Source: an uncultured Planktomarina sp. (lineage in GTDB: Bacteria; Pseudomonadota; Alphaproteobacteria; Rhodobacterales; Rhodobacteraceae). From it: DNA of 47,386 nucleotides. Both the position numbers and the translations under genes were made by a program. Below are positions 9,965 through 18,465 of this stretch, piece after piece. The notes beneath the pieces were generated by a model. The model did not search any database and was not told the DNA's origin. It worked only from the letters and a program-made list of their open reading frames with translations. The stretch is from the NCBI GenBank assembly GCA_905182325.1, contig CAJJBD010000011.1, positions 1-47,386 of the forward strand, in the 5' to 3' direction. The first letter of the stretch is position 1; each line of letters starts with the position of its first letter.

Positions 9965-9987
9965 CTAATTGCATAAGCTGCAATTAG
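9965..9987. repeat. Perfect 9-bp inverted repeat upstream of the ABC ATPase, possible operator
   Basis: Arms CTAATTGCA (9965-9973) and TGCAATTAG (9979-9987) flank the five-base spacer TAAGC. The centre lies about 50 bases before the TTG start of the ABC ATPase gene, where a promoter-proximal operator would sit. It does not match the Fur or Irr box consensus I know. The symmetry is exact; the role is inferred. Confidence 0.45.
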
Positions 9988-10024
9988 ATAACCCTGAGTA
10001 TTTTAGTCAGCTAGGTTTTTTTAA

Positions 10025-11095
10025 TTGTCCAATCCGAGGCTTAAAATTAGAAATTTATCACTCAGGTTTGGTGAGCGGGTCGCTGCTGATAACATTAATC
10101 TTGTTCTTCAACCAAGTCAGGTAACTTGCCTTTTAGGCCCTTCTGGATGTGGTAAGTCTACCACTTTGCGTATTGTTGCTGGTGTTGAACCGCAAGATTG
10201 TGGTGAGATCTATCTTGACGGTGACTTAATATGTGATGGCTTAACTACAACTCCGCCTGAACATCGTAATATAGGTATGATGTTCCAAGACTTTTCTTTG
10301 TTTCCACACTTAAATGTCTTGGAAAATATTGCTTTTGGCTTGCGTGGTACAAGGGTATCATGTCGTCATAGATCTGAGCTTATACTTGAGCGAGTAAACT
10401 TATCAGGCTATGGCTCAAAAATGCCTCATGAATTGTCAGGCGGTGAGCAGCAGCGGGTGGCCTTAGCTAGAGCGGTCGCACCCCGACCTAAAGTTATGTT
10501 GCTGGATGAACCTTTTTCCGGTTTAGATGAACGTCTGCGTGATAATATTCGTGACGAAACTTTAAAAGTATTACGTGAAGATGGAACTGCAGTATTGATG
10601 GTCACCCATAGTCCATCAGAAGCAATGAAAATGGCAGATGAGATCGCTTTGATGCGAAATGGGAAAATAATACAAAAAGGGGCTCCCTATACGATTTATA
10701 ACTCCCCAGTTGATTGTGAAGCAGCTGCTTTTTTCAGTGATATCAATGTTATGGAGTCTTCTGTTGAAAAATCGTTGGCCCAAACGCCTTTTGGAGAGTT
10801 TTTTGCCCCGGGGCATGCGGATGGGACAAGACTAGATATAATAATTCGGCCCCAACACATTCGCATTGATTTTGATCGGGCTGGCCGTGGCCCAAGTCCA
10901 ACTGATGCTATGGGCCAAGCCGCCCGAGCAACAGTCTATCGCGCAAGGTTTTTGGGTCAAATTTCAATTATAGATTTTAAATTGGAAGATGGTCTGATTT
11001 TGACAGCGTCTGTGCCGTCTGTTTTTTTGCCAAAAGTGGGAACGCTGTTCTGGCTTCTTGCACCGCGCAAACATTGCTATGTCTTTCCAAAGTAA
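10025..11095 (+). CDS. ABC transporter ATP-binding protein, Fe3+/polyamine (FbpC/PotA) type
   Basis: A 356-residue ATPase of the import type used for ferric iron, spermidine/putrescine or thiamine. Walker A GPSGCGKST, Q-loop MMFQDFSLFPH, signature LSGGEQQRVALARA, Walker B VMLLDEPFSGLD and H-loop VTHSPSEA are all intact, and a C-terminal TOBE-like domain follows from about residue 240. The TTG start is chosen because an in-frame stop lies immediately before it and no other start occurs before the ABC core. No permease or binding protein is nearby, so the ligand cannot be assigned. tatA follows 89 bases later. Confidence 0.85.
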   Translation: MSNPRLKIRNLSLRFGERVAADNINLVLQPSQVTCLLGPSGCGKSTTLRIVAGVEPQDCGEIYLDGDLICDGLTTTPPEHRNIGMMFQDFSLFPHLNVLENIAFGLRGTRVSCRHRSELILERVNLSGYGSKMPHELSGGEQQRVALARAVAPRPKVMLLDEPFSGLDERLRDNIRDETLKVLREDGTAVLMVTHSPSEAMKMADEIALMRNGKIIQKGAPYTIYNSPVDCEAAAFFSDINVMESSVEKSLAQTPFGEFFAPGHADGTRLDIIIRPQHIRIDFDRAGRGPSPTDAMGQAARATVYRARFLGQISIIDFKLEDGLILTASVPSVFLPKVGTLFWLLAPRKHCYVFPK

Positions 11096-11184
11096 AAAGA
11101 GCGATAATGCAATGGCTTTTTATTTGCTTTCTGCCACACCGTAATTAGCATATGATTAATTAATTGAAAAAAAGGATATAAGAT

Positions 11185-11412
11185 ATGACCCCTGCATTCC
11201 TCACCAATATCCCCCCAATGGGCTACTTGATAATTGCGCTTGTAGTTTTGGTCCTCTTTGGCAGAGGCAAAATTTCTGCCATGATGGGTGAAATGGGAAA
11301 AGGAATTACAGCTTTTAAAAAAGGTGTAAGTGACAACCAAGCAGAAATTGAGGACGCAGCTTCTGAGGTGGCTAAAGACGTAACCCCAGAAGATGAGAAA
11401 AACAAATCCTGA
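11185..11412 (+). CDS. tatA: Sec-independent protein translocase subunit TatA
   Basis: A single-span inner-membrane protein that polymerises to form the passage for folded Tat substrates. The 75 residues contain a hydrophobic helix (about 13-24), the hinge LFGRGK, the amphipathic helix ISAMMGEMGKGITAFKKG and an acidic tail. An AAAGGA site eight bases upstream supports the start. It is the first gene of a tatA-tatB-tatC operon. Confidence 0.93.
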   Translation: MTPAFLTNIPPMGYLIIALVVLVLFGRGKISAMMGEMGKGITAFKKGVSDNQAEIEDAASEVAKDVTPEDEKNKS

Positions 11413-11447
11413 TTCATCTATAACCCATAAACCGGGGAGGGCTCTTA

Positions 11448-12050
11448 ATGTTTGGGTTAGGTTGGGCTGAAATTATGTTAGTGGCAATTGTTGCCCTCAT
11501 TGTAATTGGGCCGAAAGAGTTACCAGTCGTATTTCGAAAAGTTGGCCAGTTTGTTGGAAAAGCTAAGGCCATGGCGAGAGAATTTACCAGTGCAATGAAT
11601 GATGCTGCTGACGACTCTGGTTTGAAAGAGGCGGCAGATACTTTGAATTCCATTAAGGAAGGTGTTTCTGATATCAGCAAGCCCAGCAAAAAAAACTGGG
11701 ATGATTTCGTTGCTGGTTCAGAAACAGAAAAATTAGCTAAAAAGCGGACAGTGAAATCTAAAAAACTGCGCGATAATATGTCAAAAAAAGTACAAAATGG
11801 TCTAGATGTAACTGAAAATAGTAAATCTAAGGGTATAGAACGTGAAGTGGTAAGCGAACCTAAGAACCAATTGGAGAGTAAAAAAAATGACGGGAAAGAT
11901 CTTTTAAGTCAGGTATTTAGTGAGAGCTTAGATGAAAAAGTGCATACAACTAAAGCTAAGGCAAAGCCTAAAAATAAAGTCACTTTAAAAAAACCTTCTG
12001 AGAAACTGGTCATAAAAAAAATTACTGCAAAGCCTGGTAAATCCCAATGA
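11448..12050 (+). CDS. tatB: Sec-independent protein translocase subunit TatB
   Basis: Forms the twin-arginine signal-peptide receptor with TatC. It begins [19 protein letters not shown], then [16 protein letters not shown], diagnostic of TatB: one transmembrane helix, a hinge at Gly-Pro and an amphipathic helix. From about residue 75 the chain is a long lysine- and serine-rich, probably disordered cytoplasmic tail, reaching 200 residues. A GGGGAGG site precedes the ATG. The stop overlaps the tatC start by four bases (ATGA). Confidence 0.92.
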   Translation: MFGLGWAEIMLVAIVALIVIGPKELPVVFRKVGQFVGKAKAMAREFTSAMNDAADDSGLKEAADTLNSIKEGVSDISKPSKKNWDDFVAGSETEKLAKKRTVKSKKLRDNMSKKVQNGLDVTENSKSKGIEREVVSEPKNQLESKKNDGKDLLSQVFSESLDEKVHTTKAKAKPKNKVTLKKPSEKLVIKKITAKPGKSQ

Positions 12051-12931
12051 GCGATCTGGATAAAAGCCTAGACGACTCTTCAGCACCTTTAATTGAACAT
12101 TTGTCAGAACTGCGTACTTGTCTAATACGGGCGGCCGTGGCTTTCATTATTGGTCTTTTTACCTGTTTTTTTGTAGCAGAATCAATTTTGAATTTCTTAG
12201 CAGAACCAATAGCCGATATTTTAAGGAAACGTGGTGAAGTGACTCAATTGATATTTACTGCACCACAAGAAAAATTCTTTGTGTTAATTAGGATATCAGT
12301 CATTTTTGGGTTTGGTGCATCGTCACCTTTTATTGGATATCAATTGTGGCGCTTTGTGGCTCCCGGGCTTTATAAAATTGAGAAAAAGGCTTTTTTACCA
12401 TTTATTATTGCTTCGCCTGTACTTTTTCTACTGGGCGCGTCTTTTGCACATTATGTAGTGAGTCCACTGGCACTGAATTTCTTTATTGGTTACGCGGACA
12501 TTATGCCGACAGTAACAGCAATGATTACTGGAACTGAATTTCAGACAGAAGACACTGGCCTCAAGACACGTTTTTTGGGTTCAGTTCGGGAAACCTTAGA
12601 TGTCGTTCTGAAATTTATTATGGCCTTTGGCATTTGTTTCCAGCTGCCGGTTTTGCTTACGCTAATGGGCAAGGCAGGACTTGTTTCTGCGGAGGGTCTT
12701 CGCAATGTCCGCAAGTACGCTGTTGTTGGCATTCTGATTTTGGCTGGTATCGTGACTCCACCCGATGTGGTTACCCAAGTAATTTTGTTCGTAGTTGTTT
12801 ATGGTTTGTATGAGGTTTCAATCTGGCTGGTTGTTTACGTTGAGCGGAAACGTACAGCGTATCTTAAAGAGCAGGGCGTATCGGACGACGATTTATTCGA
12901 TAGTACGGATGATCCAGGTGATATGAAATGA
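12047..12931 (+). CDS. tatC: Sec-independent protein translocase subunit TatC
   Basis: A six-span membrane protein that binds twin-arginine signal peptides. The N-terminal motif IEHLSELR (16-23), the SP.I.YQ.W.FV.PGLY region (93-109), FQLPV and GIVTPPD are conserved. At 294 residues it is longer than E. coli TatC (258); part of the excess lies in the loop around 150-183, where the usual short segment before FAFG..FQLP is replaced by a longer polar stretch, and part in an acidic C-terminal tail. It overlaps tatB and the next gene by four bases at each end, implying coupled translation. Confidence 0.95.
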   Translation: MSDLDKSLDDSSAPLIEHLSELRTCLIRAAVAFIIGLFTCFFVAESILNFLAEPIADILRKRGEVTQLIFTAPQEKFFVLIRISVIFGFGASSPFIGYQLWRFVAPGLYKIEKKAFLPFIIASPVLFLLGASFAHYVVSPLALNFFIGYADIMPTVTAMITGTEFQTEDTGLKTRFLGSVRETLDVVLKFIMAFGICFQLPVLLTLMGKAGLVSAEGLRNVRKYAVVGILILAGIVTPPDVVTQVILFVVVYGLYEVSIWLVVYVERKRTAYLKEQGVSDDDLFDSTDDPGDMK

Positions 12932-13767
12932 CACAGGATTTCTTGGAGAGAATTGCCGATGCGCTTGATCGAATATCCCCAAGACCTTTCAAGATACCTG
13001 ACTTGGAAAACCATAACACATTTTTATGGCATGCAAGCCCAGATTATCTTGAACCAATCTCTAACATAGCCAGCATTGACATAAATTTATTGATTGGGAT
13101 TGATAGTGCTAAAGCTACCTTATTGAAAAATACTGTTCAATTTTCTGAAGGTAACTCTGCTAACAATGCTCTGTTGTGGGGAGCCCGTGGTATGGGTAAA
13201 TCTTCCTTAGTTAAAGCAGTTCACACTAGTTTGGTTCAGAAATGTTCGCAACTAAAGATAGTTGAGTTGCAACGTGATGATTTGTCATCGGTGACGCGCC
13301 TGTTAGCATTACTGCGGGACTCTCAGTATCGATTTCTACTTTTCTGTGATGATCTTTCTTTTTCGTACGATGATCAGAATTATAAGTCACTTAAAGCAGT
13401 TTTGGACGGTGGTATTACGGGGCGACCTGAGAATGTGATTTTTTATGCGACCTCTAACCGCAGACATCTTATGCCACGTGATATGATTGATAATGAGCGT
13501 TCTAGGGGTGTAAATCCTCGTGAGGCTGTGGAAGAAAAAATAAGTTTATCAGATCGTTTTGGTTTGTGGCTTGGCTTTCACCCCTGTGATCAAAACCAAT
13601 ATCTAGAGATGATTGTTGGCTATTGTGAGAAATACGATTTGAAAATTGAAACCGATGTATTATTTTCAGAGGCCATTGAATGGCAGGCGACACGTGGAGC
13701 GCGTTCTGGCCGCGTGGCTTGGCAGTTTTTTATTGACCTGGCTGGACGAAATGGCCTGTCGATTTAA
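12928..13767 (+). CDS. DUF815-family AAA+ ATPase
   Basis: A 279-residue P-loop ATPase of unknown role. Walker A GARGMGKSS is at 85-93 and a Walker B-like FLLFCDDLSF at 136-145; ATSNRRHL and a sensor-like DRFGLWLGF follow, as expected for the DUF815 family. No membrane segment is seen. The start overlaps the tatC stop by four bases, so here the protein is translationally tied to the Tat operon. In related genomes DUF815 is often near tat, surE and pcm but, as I recall, not fused to the tat transcript. A functional link to Tat is only an inference. Confidence 0.85.
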   Translation: MTQDFLERIADALDRISPRPFKIPDLENHNTFLWHASPDYLEPISNIASIDINLLIGIDSAKATLLKNTVQFSEGNSANNALLWGARGMGKSSLVKAVHTSLVQKCSQLKIVELQRDDLSSVTRLLALLRDSQYRFLLFCDDLSFSYDDQNYKSLKAVLDGGITGRPENVIFYATSNRRHLMPRDMIDNERSRGVNPREAVEEKISLSDRFGLWLGFHPCDQNQYLEMIVGYCEKYDLKIETDVLFSEAIEWQATRGARSGRVAWQFFIDLAGRNGLSI

Positions 13768-13788
13768 TACTCTGAGATATCAGAAATA

Positions 13789-14898
13789 TTAAATATAATC
13801 ATCTGGGTCTACCGACTCCAGCCCCTTTCGCACTTCAAAGTGTAAAAACTCTGGTGATCCGTCGTTAACTTGGGCAATCTTTTGACCACGAGCCACGCTA
13901 TCGCCTTTTTTAACAACCAGCTTATCGATGTTCGTATATACAGTAAGTAAGCCGCCGCTATGTTTAATTACTAATATAGATATGCCGTTTGTGTCCTTAG
14001 TTACGGCGGCGACGGTTCCCTTGTCAGCCGACAATACATCCGAACCTGCCTTTGCACCAATATCAATACCTTCATTACTTCCCTTTTTGTAACTACGAAT
14101 AATATTTCCAGTGGCTGGACGAACAAATTTTGCATTTTCTACTAATATTGAGGTGCTTTGCCCAGCTTCTGTATTGGAATTATTACTTATTAATTTGGTT
14201 TTCTGAGGCTTCACGTCAATGTCTGGTTCAGGCATGTTACTGCTAGGTGGGACAGGGGTTGTGGTACCCTCGCCGGGGGCGCTAATCGTTTCAGGAGCAC
14301 TAAGATTAGTTGGTATTAACAGAAATTGGCCAACTCGAATATTTTTTTGGAGATCTAGTGCATTCCACTTTGAAAGGACAGTTACTGATACTTTATACAA
14401 GCTTGCTATTGTCGTTGCTGTTTCACCAATTTGAACTTTGTGCCTTATGGGTTCTAGTCCTTTGTTGGCATTAGAACCCGTTACGTCGCGATCATCTAGC
14501 TCACTTACACTAACAACGACAGGTTTGAGAGATGTACTTGCAGCAGTAATTGTTATGATATCGCGTGGTAAGGCAATGATTTCGCCACTCCTTAAAACTG
14601 CATCAAGCGTGATCCCATTATAACGCGCTAGTAAATTAGAATTGATGCCAATACGATCAGCTACATCTGAAATACGATCACCATGTTTTGCAACTGCAAC
14701 TTGGTAACTCATAAATTTTATTACACCACGTTCATCTGGAGTAGGCATAACTGTCGACGCGTTACGCGCCGCTGAGGAAGTGTCAAGTAGACCGCCAAGG
14801 TTGCTTCGCAAGTCGAGATCTAGGGTTTGATCACATGCCCCAAGACCGCTAACAAATATTAATGGGAACAGTGCAATAGTATTAAAGTTTTTCGTCAT
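13789..14898 (-). CDS. nlpD: NlpD-like lipoprotein: two LysM domains and a degenerate LytM/M23 domain
   Basis: A predicted lipoprotein of 369 residues: hydrophobic start, lipobox LGAC with Cys22, LysM-like domains at about 64-112 and 152-197, a proline-rich linker and an M23 domain at about 258-366. The zinc site is broken: NEGID replaces HxGxD (N275 for His, D279 kept), YTN replaces the usual YAH (N323) and FLHFE replaces HLHFE (F351, H353 kept). E. coli NlpD and EnvC are similarly degenerate and act as activators of cell-wall amidases, so a role in daughter-cell separation is likely. It follows pcm and surE on the same strand. Confidence 0.85.
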   Translation of the reverse strand: MTKNFNTIALFPLIFVSGLGACDQTLDLDLRSNLGGLLDTSSAARNASTVMPTPDERGVIKFMSYQVAVAKHGDRISDVADRIGINSNLLARYNGITLDAVLRSGEIIALPRDIITITAASTSLKPVVVSVSELDDRDVTGSNANKGLEPIRHKVQIGETATTIASLYKVSVTVLSKWNALDLQKNIRVGQFLLIPTNLSAPETISAPGEGTTTPVPPSSNMPEPDIDVKPQKTKLISNNSNTEAGQSTSILVENAKFVRPATGNIIRSYKKGSNEGIDIGAKAGSDVLSADKGTVAAVTKDTNGISILVIKHSGGLLTVYTNIDKLVVKKGDSVARGQKIAQVNDGSPEFLHFEVRKGLESVDPDDYI

Positions 14899-14944
14899 TT
14901 AGCCATCTCTTTTCCAATGTTTCCTCAAATTTAAATCAAAGTTG

Positions 14945-15592
14945 CTAAACGCTCGTTTTTCCTAGACCCTCAAGAAGAGGTACAAATCGTACTGATCGGA
15001 GTTCATGGTACTCCAAACCATTTTCTGTTTTTTTTATTTTGACTAACCTTTGCATTGAATCAGATTGGCCAACAGGCAGGACCATAATACCACCAAGGCG
15101 TAATTGGTCCAATAATGTAGTTGGCGGGTCTTCACTTGCTGCAGTAACTATAATGCGATCAAAAGGCGCTTGGTCAGGTAAACCCCGACTTCCATCGGCA
15201 GTAAATGTAGTTATATTAGGAATATCTTGTTCCTTGAACACATTTCTTGCCGCCTGCACTAATATGCTATGGCGGTCGACAGTATAGATGCGTCGAGCCA
15301 GCCGGCTTAAAATAGCAGCTTGATAGCCTGACCCAGTTCCTATTTCTAGCACTTTGTCACGTGGTTGTACATCAAGGGCTTCAGTCATAATTGCTACAAT
15401 TGAGGGTTGTGAAATAGTTTGCCCACAGCCAATTGGAAGTGGAGTATCTTCGTACGCATTATCCGCAAATGTATCGCTAACATAGCTTCTACGATCAATA
15501 GTCTCCATCGCAGTAAGGACACGCTTGTTAGTCACTCCGCTTGATCGCAAAGAGTATAAAAATTGCATTTTTTGTTCGGCTGAACTGATCAT
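14945..15592 (-). CDS. pcm: Protein-L-isoaspartate O-methyltransferase
   Basis: Repairs damaged proteins by methylating L-isoaspartyl residues with S-adenosylmethionine. The 215-residue chain has the family N-terminus with [14 protein letters not shown], motif [16 protein letters not shown] and the YTVDRH segment, then FDRIIVTAA. It begins two bases after surE ends, and surE-pcm-nlpD is a widely conserved order in proteobacteria. Confidence 0.94.
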   Translation of the reverse strand: MISSAEQKMQFLYSLRSSGVTNKRVLTAMETIDRRSYVSDTFADNAYEDTPLPIGCGQTISQPSIVAIMTEALDVQPRDKVLEIGTGSGYQAAILSRLARRIYTVDRHSILVQAARNVFKEQDIPNITTFTADGSRGLPDQAPFDRIIVTAASEDPPTTLLDQLRLGGIMVLPVGQSDSMQRLVKIKKTENGLEYHELRSVRFVPLLEGLGKTSV

Positions 15593-15594
15593 TA

Positions 15595-16377
15595 TTAACC
15601 TAAAACTTTTTCTAAATTTTCTAGTTGATCCGGTGCTGTTAAATCTGCCCTCATTGGAGTGATTGATACAAACCCGGTAAGATTTGCTTCAGCATCAGTC
15701 CCGGCTTGGGTTGGTGTATGCTGAGACTGGCCTTTCACAAATAAGAATTTACGTCCATTTGGAGCTATCGTTGCCTGCACATTAAAAGCGCCATCCCCCC
15801 GATATCCTTGAGACACAGCTTTCATACCCAAAACCTTTGCCGCTGGAAAAGGAGGGAAGTTGACATTATAAAATAAAGCATATCCTTGGGCACGTTTGAA
15901 GCCAGCTTTTAAGCAAGCTTTAATAGCAGCGACACCATGTGTTCTACTGGCTTCGAAGGTATCCTTTAAATTTATATTTTTTGGACCGTAAAACTGTGAC
16001 AATGCGATTGCAGGAATACCTGCTAATGCTGCCTCTATTGCAGCGCCAATTGTACCTGAATAAAGGGTATTTTCTGCAGAGTTATTACCTTTGTTTACGC
16101 CTGATAATATTAAATCGGGCCGTTTTGGCAGTAGGTCATGAAGGCCTGCTAAAACACAGTCTGCTGGCGTCCCCTCAACAGAATACATATTTGGACCATA
16201 ATCATGCACTAGAACAGGCTTTGTGTAGGAAATGGAGTGCCCAACTCCAGATTGTTCGAAATGTGGCGCTACTGTCCAAACTTCGCCCCGTGGACCTGCT
16301 ATTTGAAGCGCTATTTCATTTAGAACTGCAAGCCCAGGAGCGGTTATTCCGTCATCATTAGTAATTAATATACGCAT
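15595..16377 (-). CDS. surE: 5'/3'-nucleotidase SurE
   Basis: A metal-dependent phosphatase acting on nucleoside monophosphates and some polyphosphates, linked to stationary-phase survival. The metal ligands are visible: D8-D9 in [10 protein letters not shown], the serine in QSGVGHS and the asparagine in SGVNKGNN. The length of 260 residues is typical. It leads the surE-pcm-nlpD group; an SDR gene on the same strand lies 92 bases upstream. Confidence 0.95.
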   Translation of the reverse strand: MRILITNDDGITAPGLAVLNEIALQIAGPRGEVWTVAPHFEQSGVGHSISYTKPVLVHDYGPNMYSVEGTPADCVLAGLHDLLPKRPDLILSGVNKGNNSAENTLYSGTIGAAIEAALAGIPAIALSQFYGPKNINLKDTFEASRTHGVAAIKACLKAGFKRAQGYALFYNVNFPPFPAAKVLGMKAVSQGYRGDGAFNVQATIAPNGRKFLFVKGQSQHTPTQAGTDAEANLTGFVSITPMRADLTAPDQLENLEKVLG

Positions 16378-16469
16378 ACTTATAAGTTAGAAGGTTGTGA
16401 CAAGACGAGCAAGACTTCATCCGTACACAATCAAGTTAAATAATAAACTTTATAAGTTTTTATCATAGT

Positions 16470-17114
16470 CTACTTAAAATTAAGCTGTTTGATGATGCGT
16501 TGTGCCTCTGTATCACAATCAGATAAAGCTGTACGATCTTCACCTGGAAAAAATCTTGCCCGTGTTGCAGTGGGCATCGGAGCAGGGGTAAGTATTTTTA
16601 CTTTTGGGCCAGTTTTAGCAGTTTCTTTTTGCCAACTCAAAGCTAAAGAAATTTGCGCTACTTTTGTGGAGCCATAGCTCCCAAAAAACTTCTTACCAGA
16701 AAATGTGTCTTCAAAGAATAAAGCTGTGCCTGCTTGACCTAATAGTGGGGCTAAATTGGTTATCAAAAATCCAGTTGAGGTGATATTCAATTTTATAGAT
16801 TTCTCCCAATCGCGCTCACCAATAAAATTTGCAGGTGATAGAGGTGCCGCGTGTATCGCACAATGGGCCCAAAGATGCAGACCACCCCATCTTGCGTCTA
16901 TCATTCTGCATAGGTAGCGAACAGCATCTATATCAGTGATATCAATTGGAGCCAGTGTTGCTTGCCCCCCTTGCGCCTTTACTTGATCGTCCAAATCTTC
17001 CAACCCACCAGTAGTTCTAGCGACAGCAATAACATGGAATTTTTTCGCTAGTTTGATTGCCAGAGATTTGCCTAAACCGCGGGATGCACCAGTAATTATT
17101 ATTGGGTAAGTCAT
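16470..17114 (-). CDS. SDR-family NAD(P)-dependent oxidoreductase
   Basis: A small Rossmann-fold oxidoreductase of 214 residues, unknown substrate. The cofactor loop is TGASRGLGKS (8-17) and the catalytic tyrosine and lysine are present in the YGSTK segment, so unlike the SDR at 8956 it has a normal active site. It lies upstream of surE on the same strand and divergent from the P450 gene across only about 80 bases. A shared role with the P450 is possible but unsupported. Confidence 0.8.
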   Translation of the reverse strand: MTYPIIITGASRGLGKSLAIKLAKKFHVIAVARTTGGLEDLDDQVKAQGGQATLAPIDITDIDAVRYLCRMIDARWGGLHLWAHCAIHAAPLSPANFIGERDWEKSIKLNITSTGFLITNLAPLLGQAGTALFFEDTFSGKKFFGSYGSTKVAQISLALSWQKETAKTGPKVKILTPAPMPTATRARFFPGEDRTALSDCDTEAQRIIKQLNFK

Positions 17115-17196
17115 AACGTAGGTCTAGCGGTCAAATTCCACCCTGGTCAAGTGGCTGGGGCTTGTCAAAACATAACAGTAATGTTGTGCTGTGATT

Positions 17197-18345
17197 ATGA
17201 GATTTAATATCGATACTGATAAATTGTGGCATGATCCGTATCCAGATTTAATGCAAATACAAGCCCTAGCACCCGTGGTATTTGTACCGCAGCTGGACGC
17301 AGCTCTAATAACTAGGCGTCTTGACGTATTTACACAAGAAAAACGAGTAGATTTGTTATCGTCTCGTCAACCATTAGGCTTAATGACGCGACTAATGGGG
17401 GAGAATATGATGCGCAAAGATGGCTTGACGCACGCTTTAGAGCGGCGACAAATTTTCCCCAGTTTGAGCCCACGTACTGTGATTGACGTTTGGCAATCAG
17501 AATTTGAAAGCATAACGGATAAAGTTATTAAAAAATTGAAAAAACAAAATAACTTTGATCTGCTTAAAGACTTTGCGTTGCCTGTATCCGGGGCCGCTTT
17601 AGTGGCAATGACAGGTTTGCGAAAAATGACTGCCTTTCAAATGGATCAGGTAAGTCAGGCAATGATTGACGGCTGTGCAAATTATAAAGGTGATCCGTTT
17701 GTAGAAGCTAATTGTAATTCAGCCACACAGGTTATTGAGCGTCACATTGATATAATGAGTGCTAAATTACAAAAAACTCCAAATAAATCAGTACTTTCTG
17801 TACTAATACAATCAGGCCAGCCAATGTATAACATTCACGCTAATGTGAAATTAGTAATTTCAGGTGGTCAAAATGAACCTAGAGACGCAATCGCTGGTAC
17901 GGCTGCTGCTCTATTGATGCATCCAGTCGCGTACTCTCATATTCTAAATAAAAAGGACTGGAACCAAGCCTTCATGGAATATTCCCGCTGGATGTCACCA
18001 ATTGGGATGAGTCCAAGGCAGATGACACGTGATTGCAATGTTCTGGGATATGATTTTCAAAAAGATGATAGGGTATTTTTAATGTATGGGGCAGCTAACC
18101 GTGACCCAACAGTATTTAAGGATCCTGGCTTGTTTGATGTTCAACGAAATACTGGACTGGCTATCCCATTCGGAGCTGGGCCACACTTTTGTGCGGGCGC
18201 CGCCGCGAGTAAAACTTTAATTGCTGGAGTAGCACTCCCAAAACTTTTCGCCGCGTTTCCTAACATGAAATTAACTGCGCCAGTAGAGTGGCGTGGGTGG
18301 GCATTTAGAGGCCCACTTGCAGTTCATGTGGAGGTTGGCCTATAA
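17197..18345 (+). CDS. Cytochrome P450
   Basis: A heme-thiolate monooxygenase of 382 residues with no membrane anchor, as in bacterial class I P450s. The heme-binding loop FGAGPHFCAG carries the axial cysteine (C332), and the ExxR pair is EYSR (E261, R264). The I-helix reads SGGQNEPRD where most P450s have (A/G)Gx(D/E)T: the acid is Asn and the threonine Glu in simple alignment. No ferredoxin or ferredoxin reductase gene is adjacent. A GTG at 17191 is an alternative start; neither has a clear ribosome site. The substrate is unknown. Confidence 0.9.
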   Translation: MRFNIDTDKLWHDPYPDLMQIQALAPVVFVPQLDAALITRRLDVFTQEKRVDLLSSRQPLGLMTRLMGENMMRKDGLTHALERRQIFPSLSPRTVIDVWQSEFESITDKVIKKLKKQNNFDLLKDFALPVSGAALVAMTGLRKMTAFQMDQVSQAMIDGCANYKGDPFVEANCNSATQVIERHIDIMSAKLQKTPNKSVLSVLIQSGQPMYNIHANVKLVISGGQNEPRDAIAGTAAALLMHPVAYSHILNKKDWNQAFMEYSRWMSPIGMSPRQMTRDCNVLGYDFQKDDRVFLMYGAANRDPTVFKDPGLFDVQRNTGLAIPFGAGPHFCAGAAASKTLIAGVALPKLFAAFPNMKLTAPVEWRGWAFRGPLAVHVEVGL

Positions 18346-18465
18346 TAGAAAAGGGATTTACTTATTCCAATTGACTTAGCCACCTGTTGAAAATGACTGT
18401 AGTCCTTAAATACTATTTAAATATTTTAAAATAATTTTATTATTTAAGTGGCCTTGCTGTTCGCT

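Noticed and set aside
15939-16361. 140-codon frame antisense to surE
   Set aside because: surE motifs on the minus strand are complete; the plus frame shows no family features.
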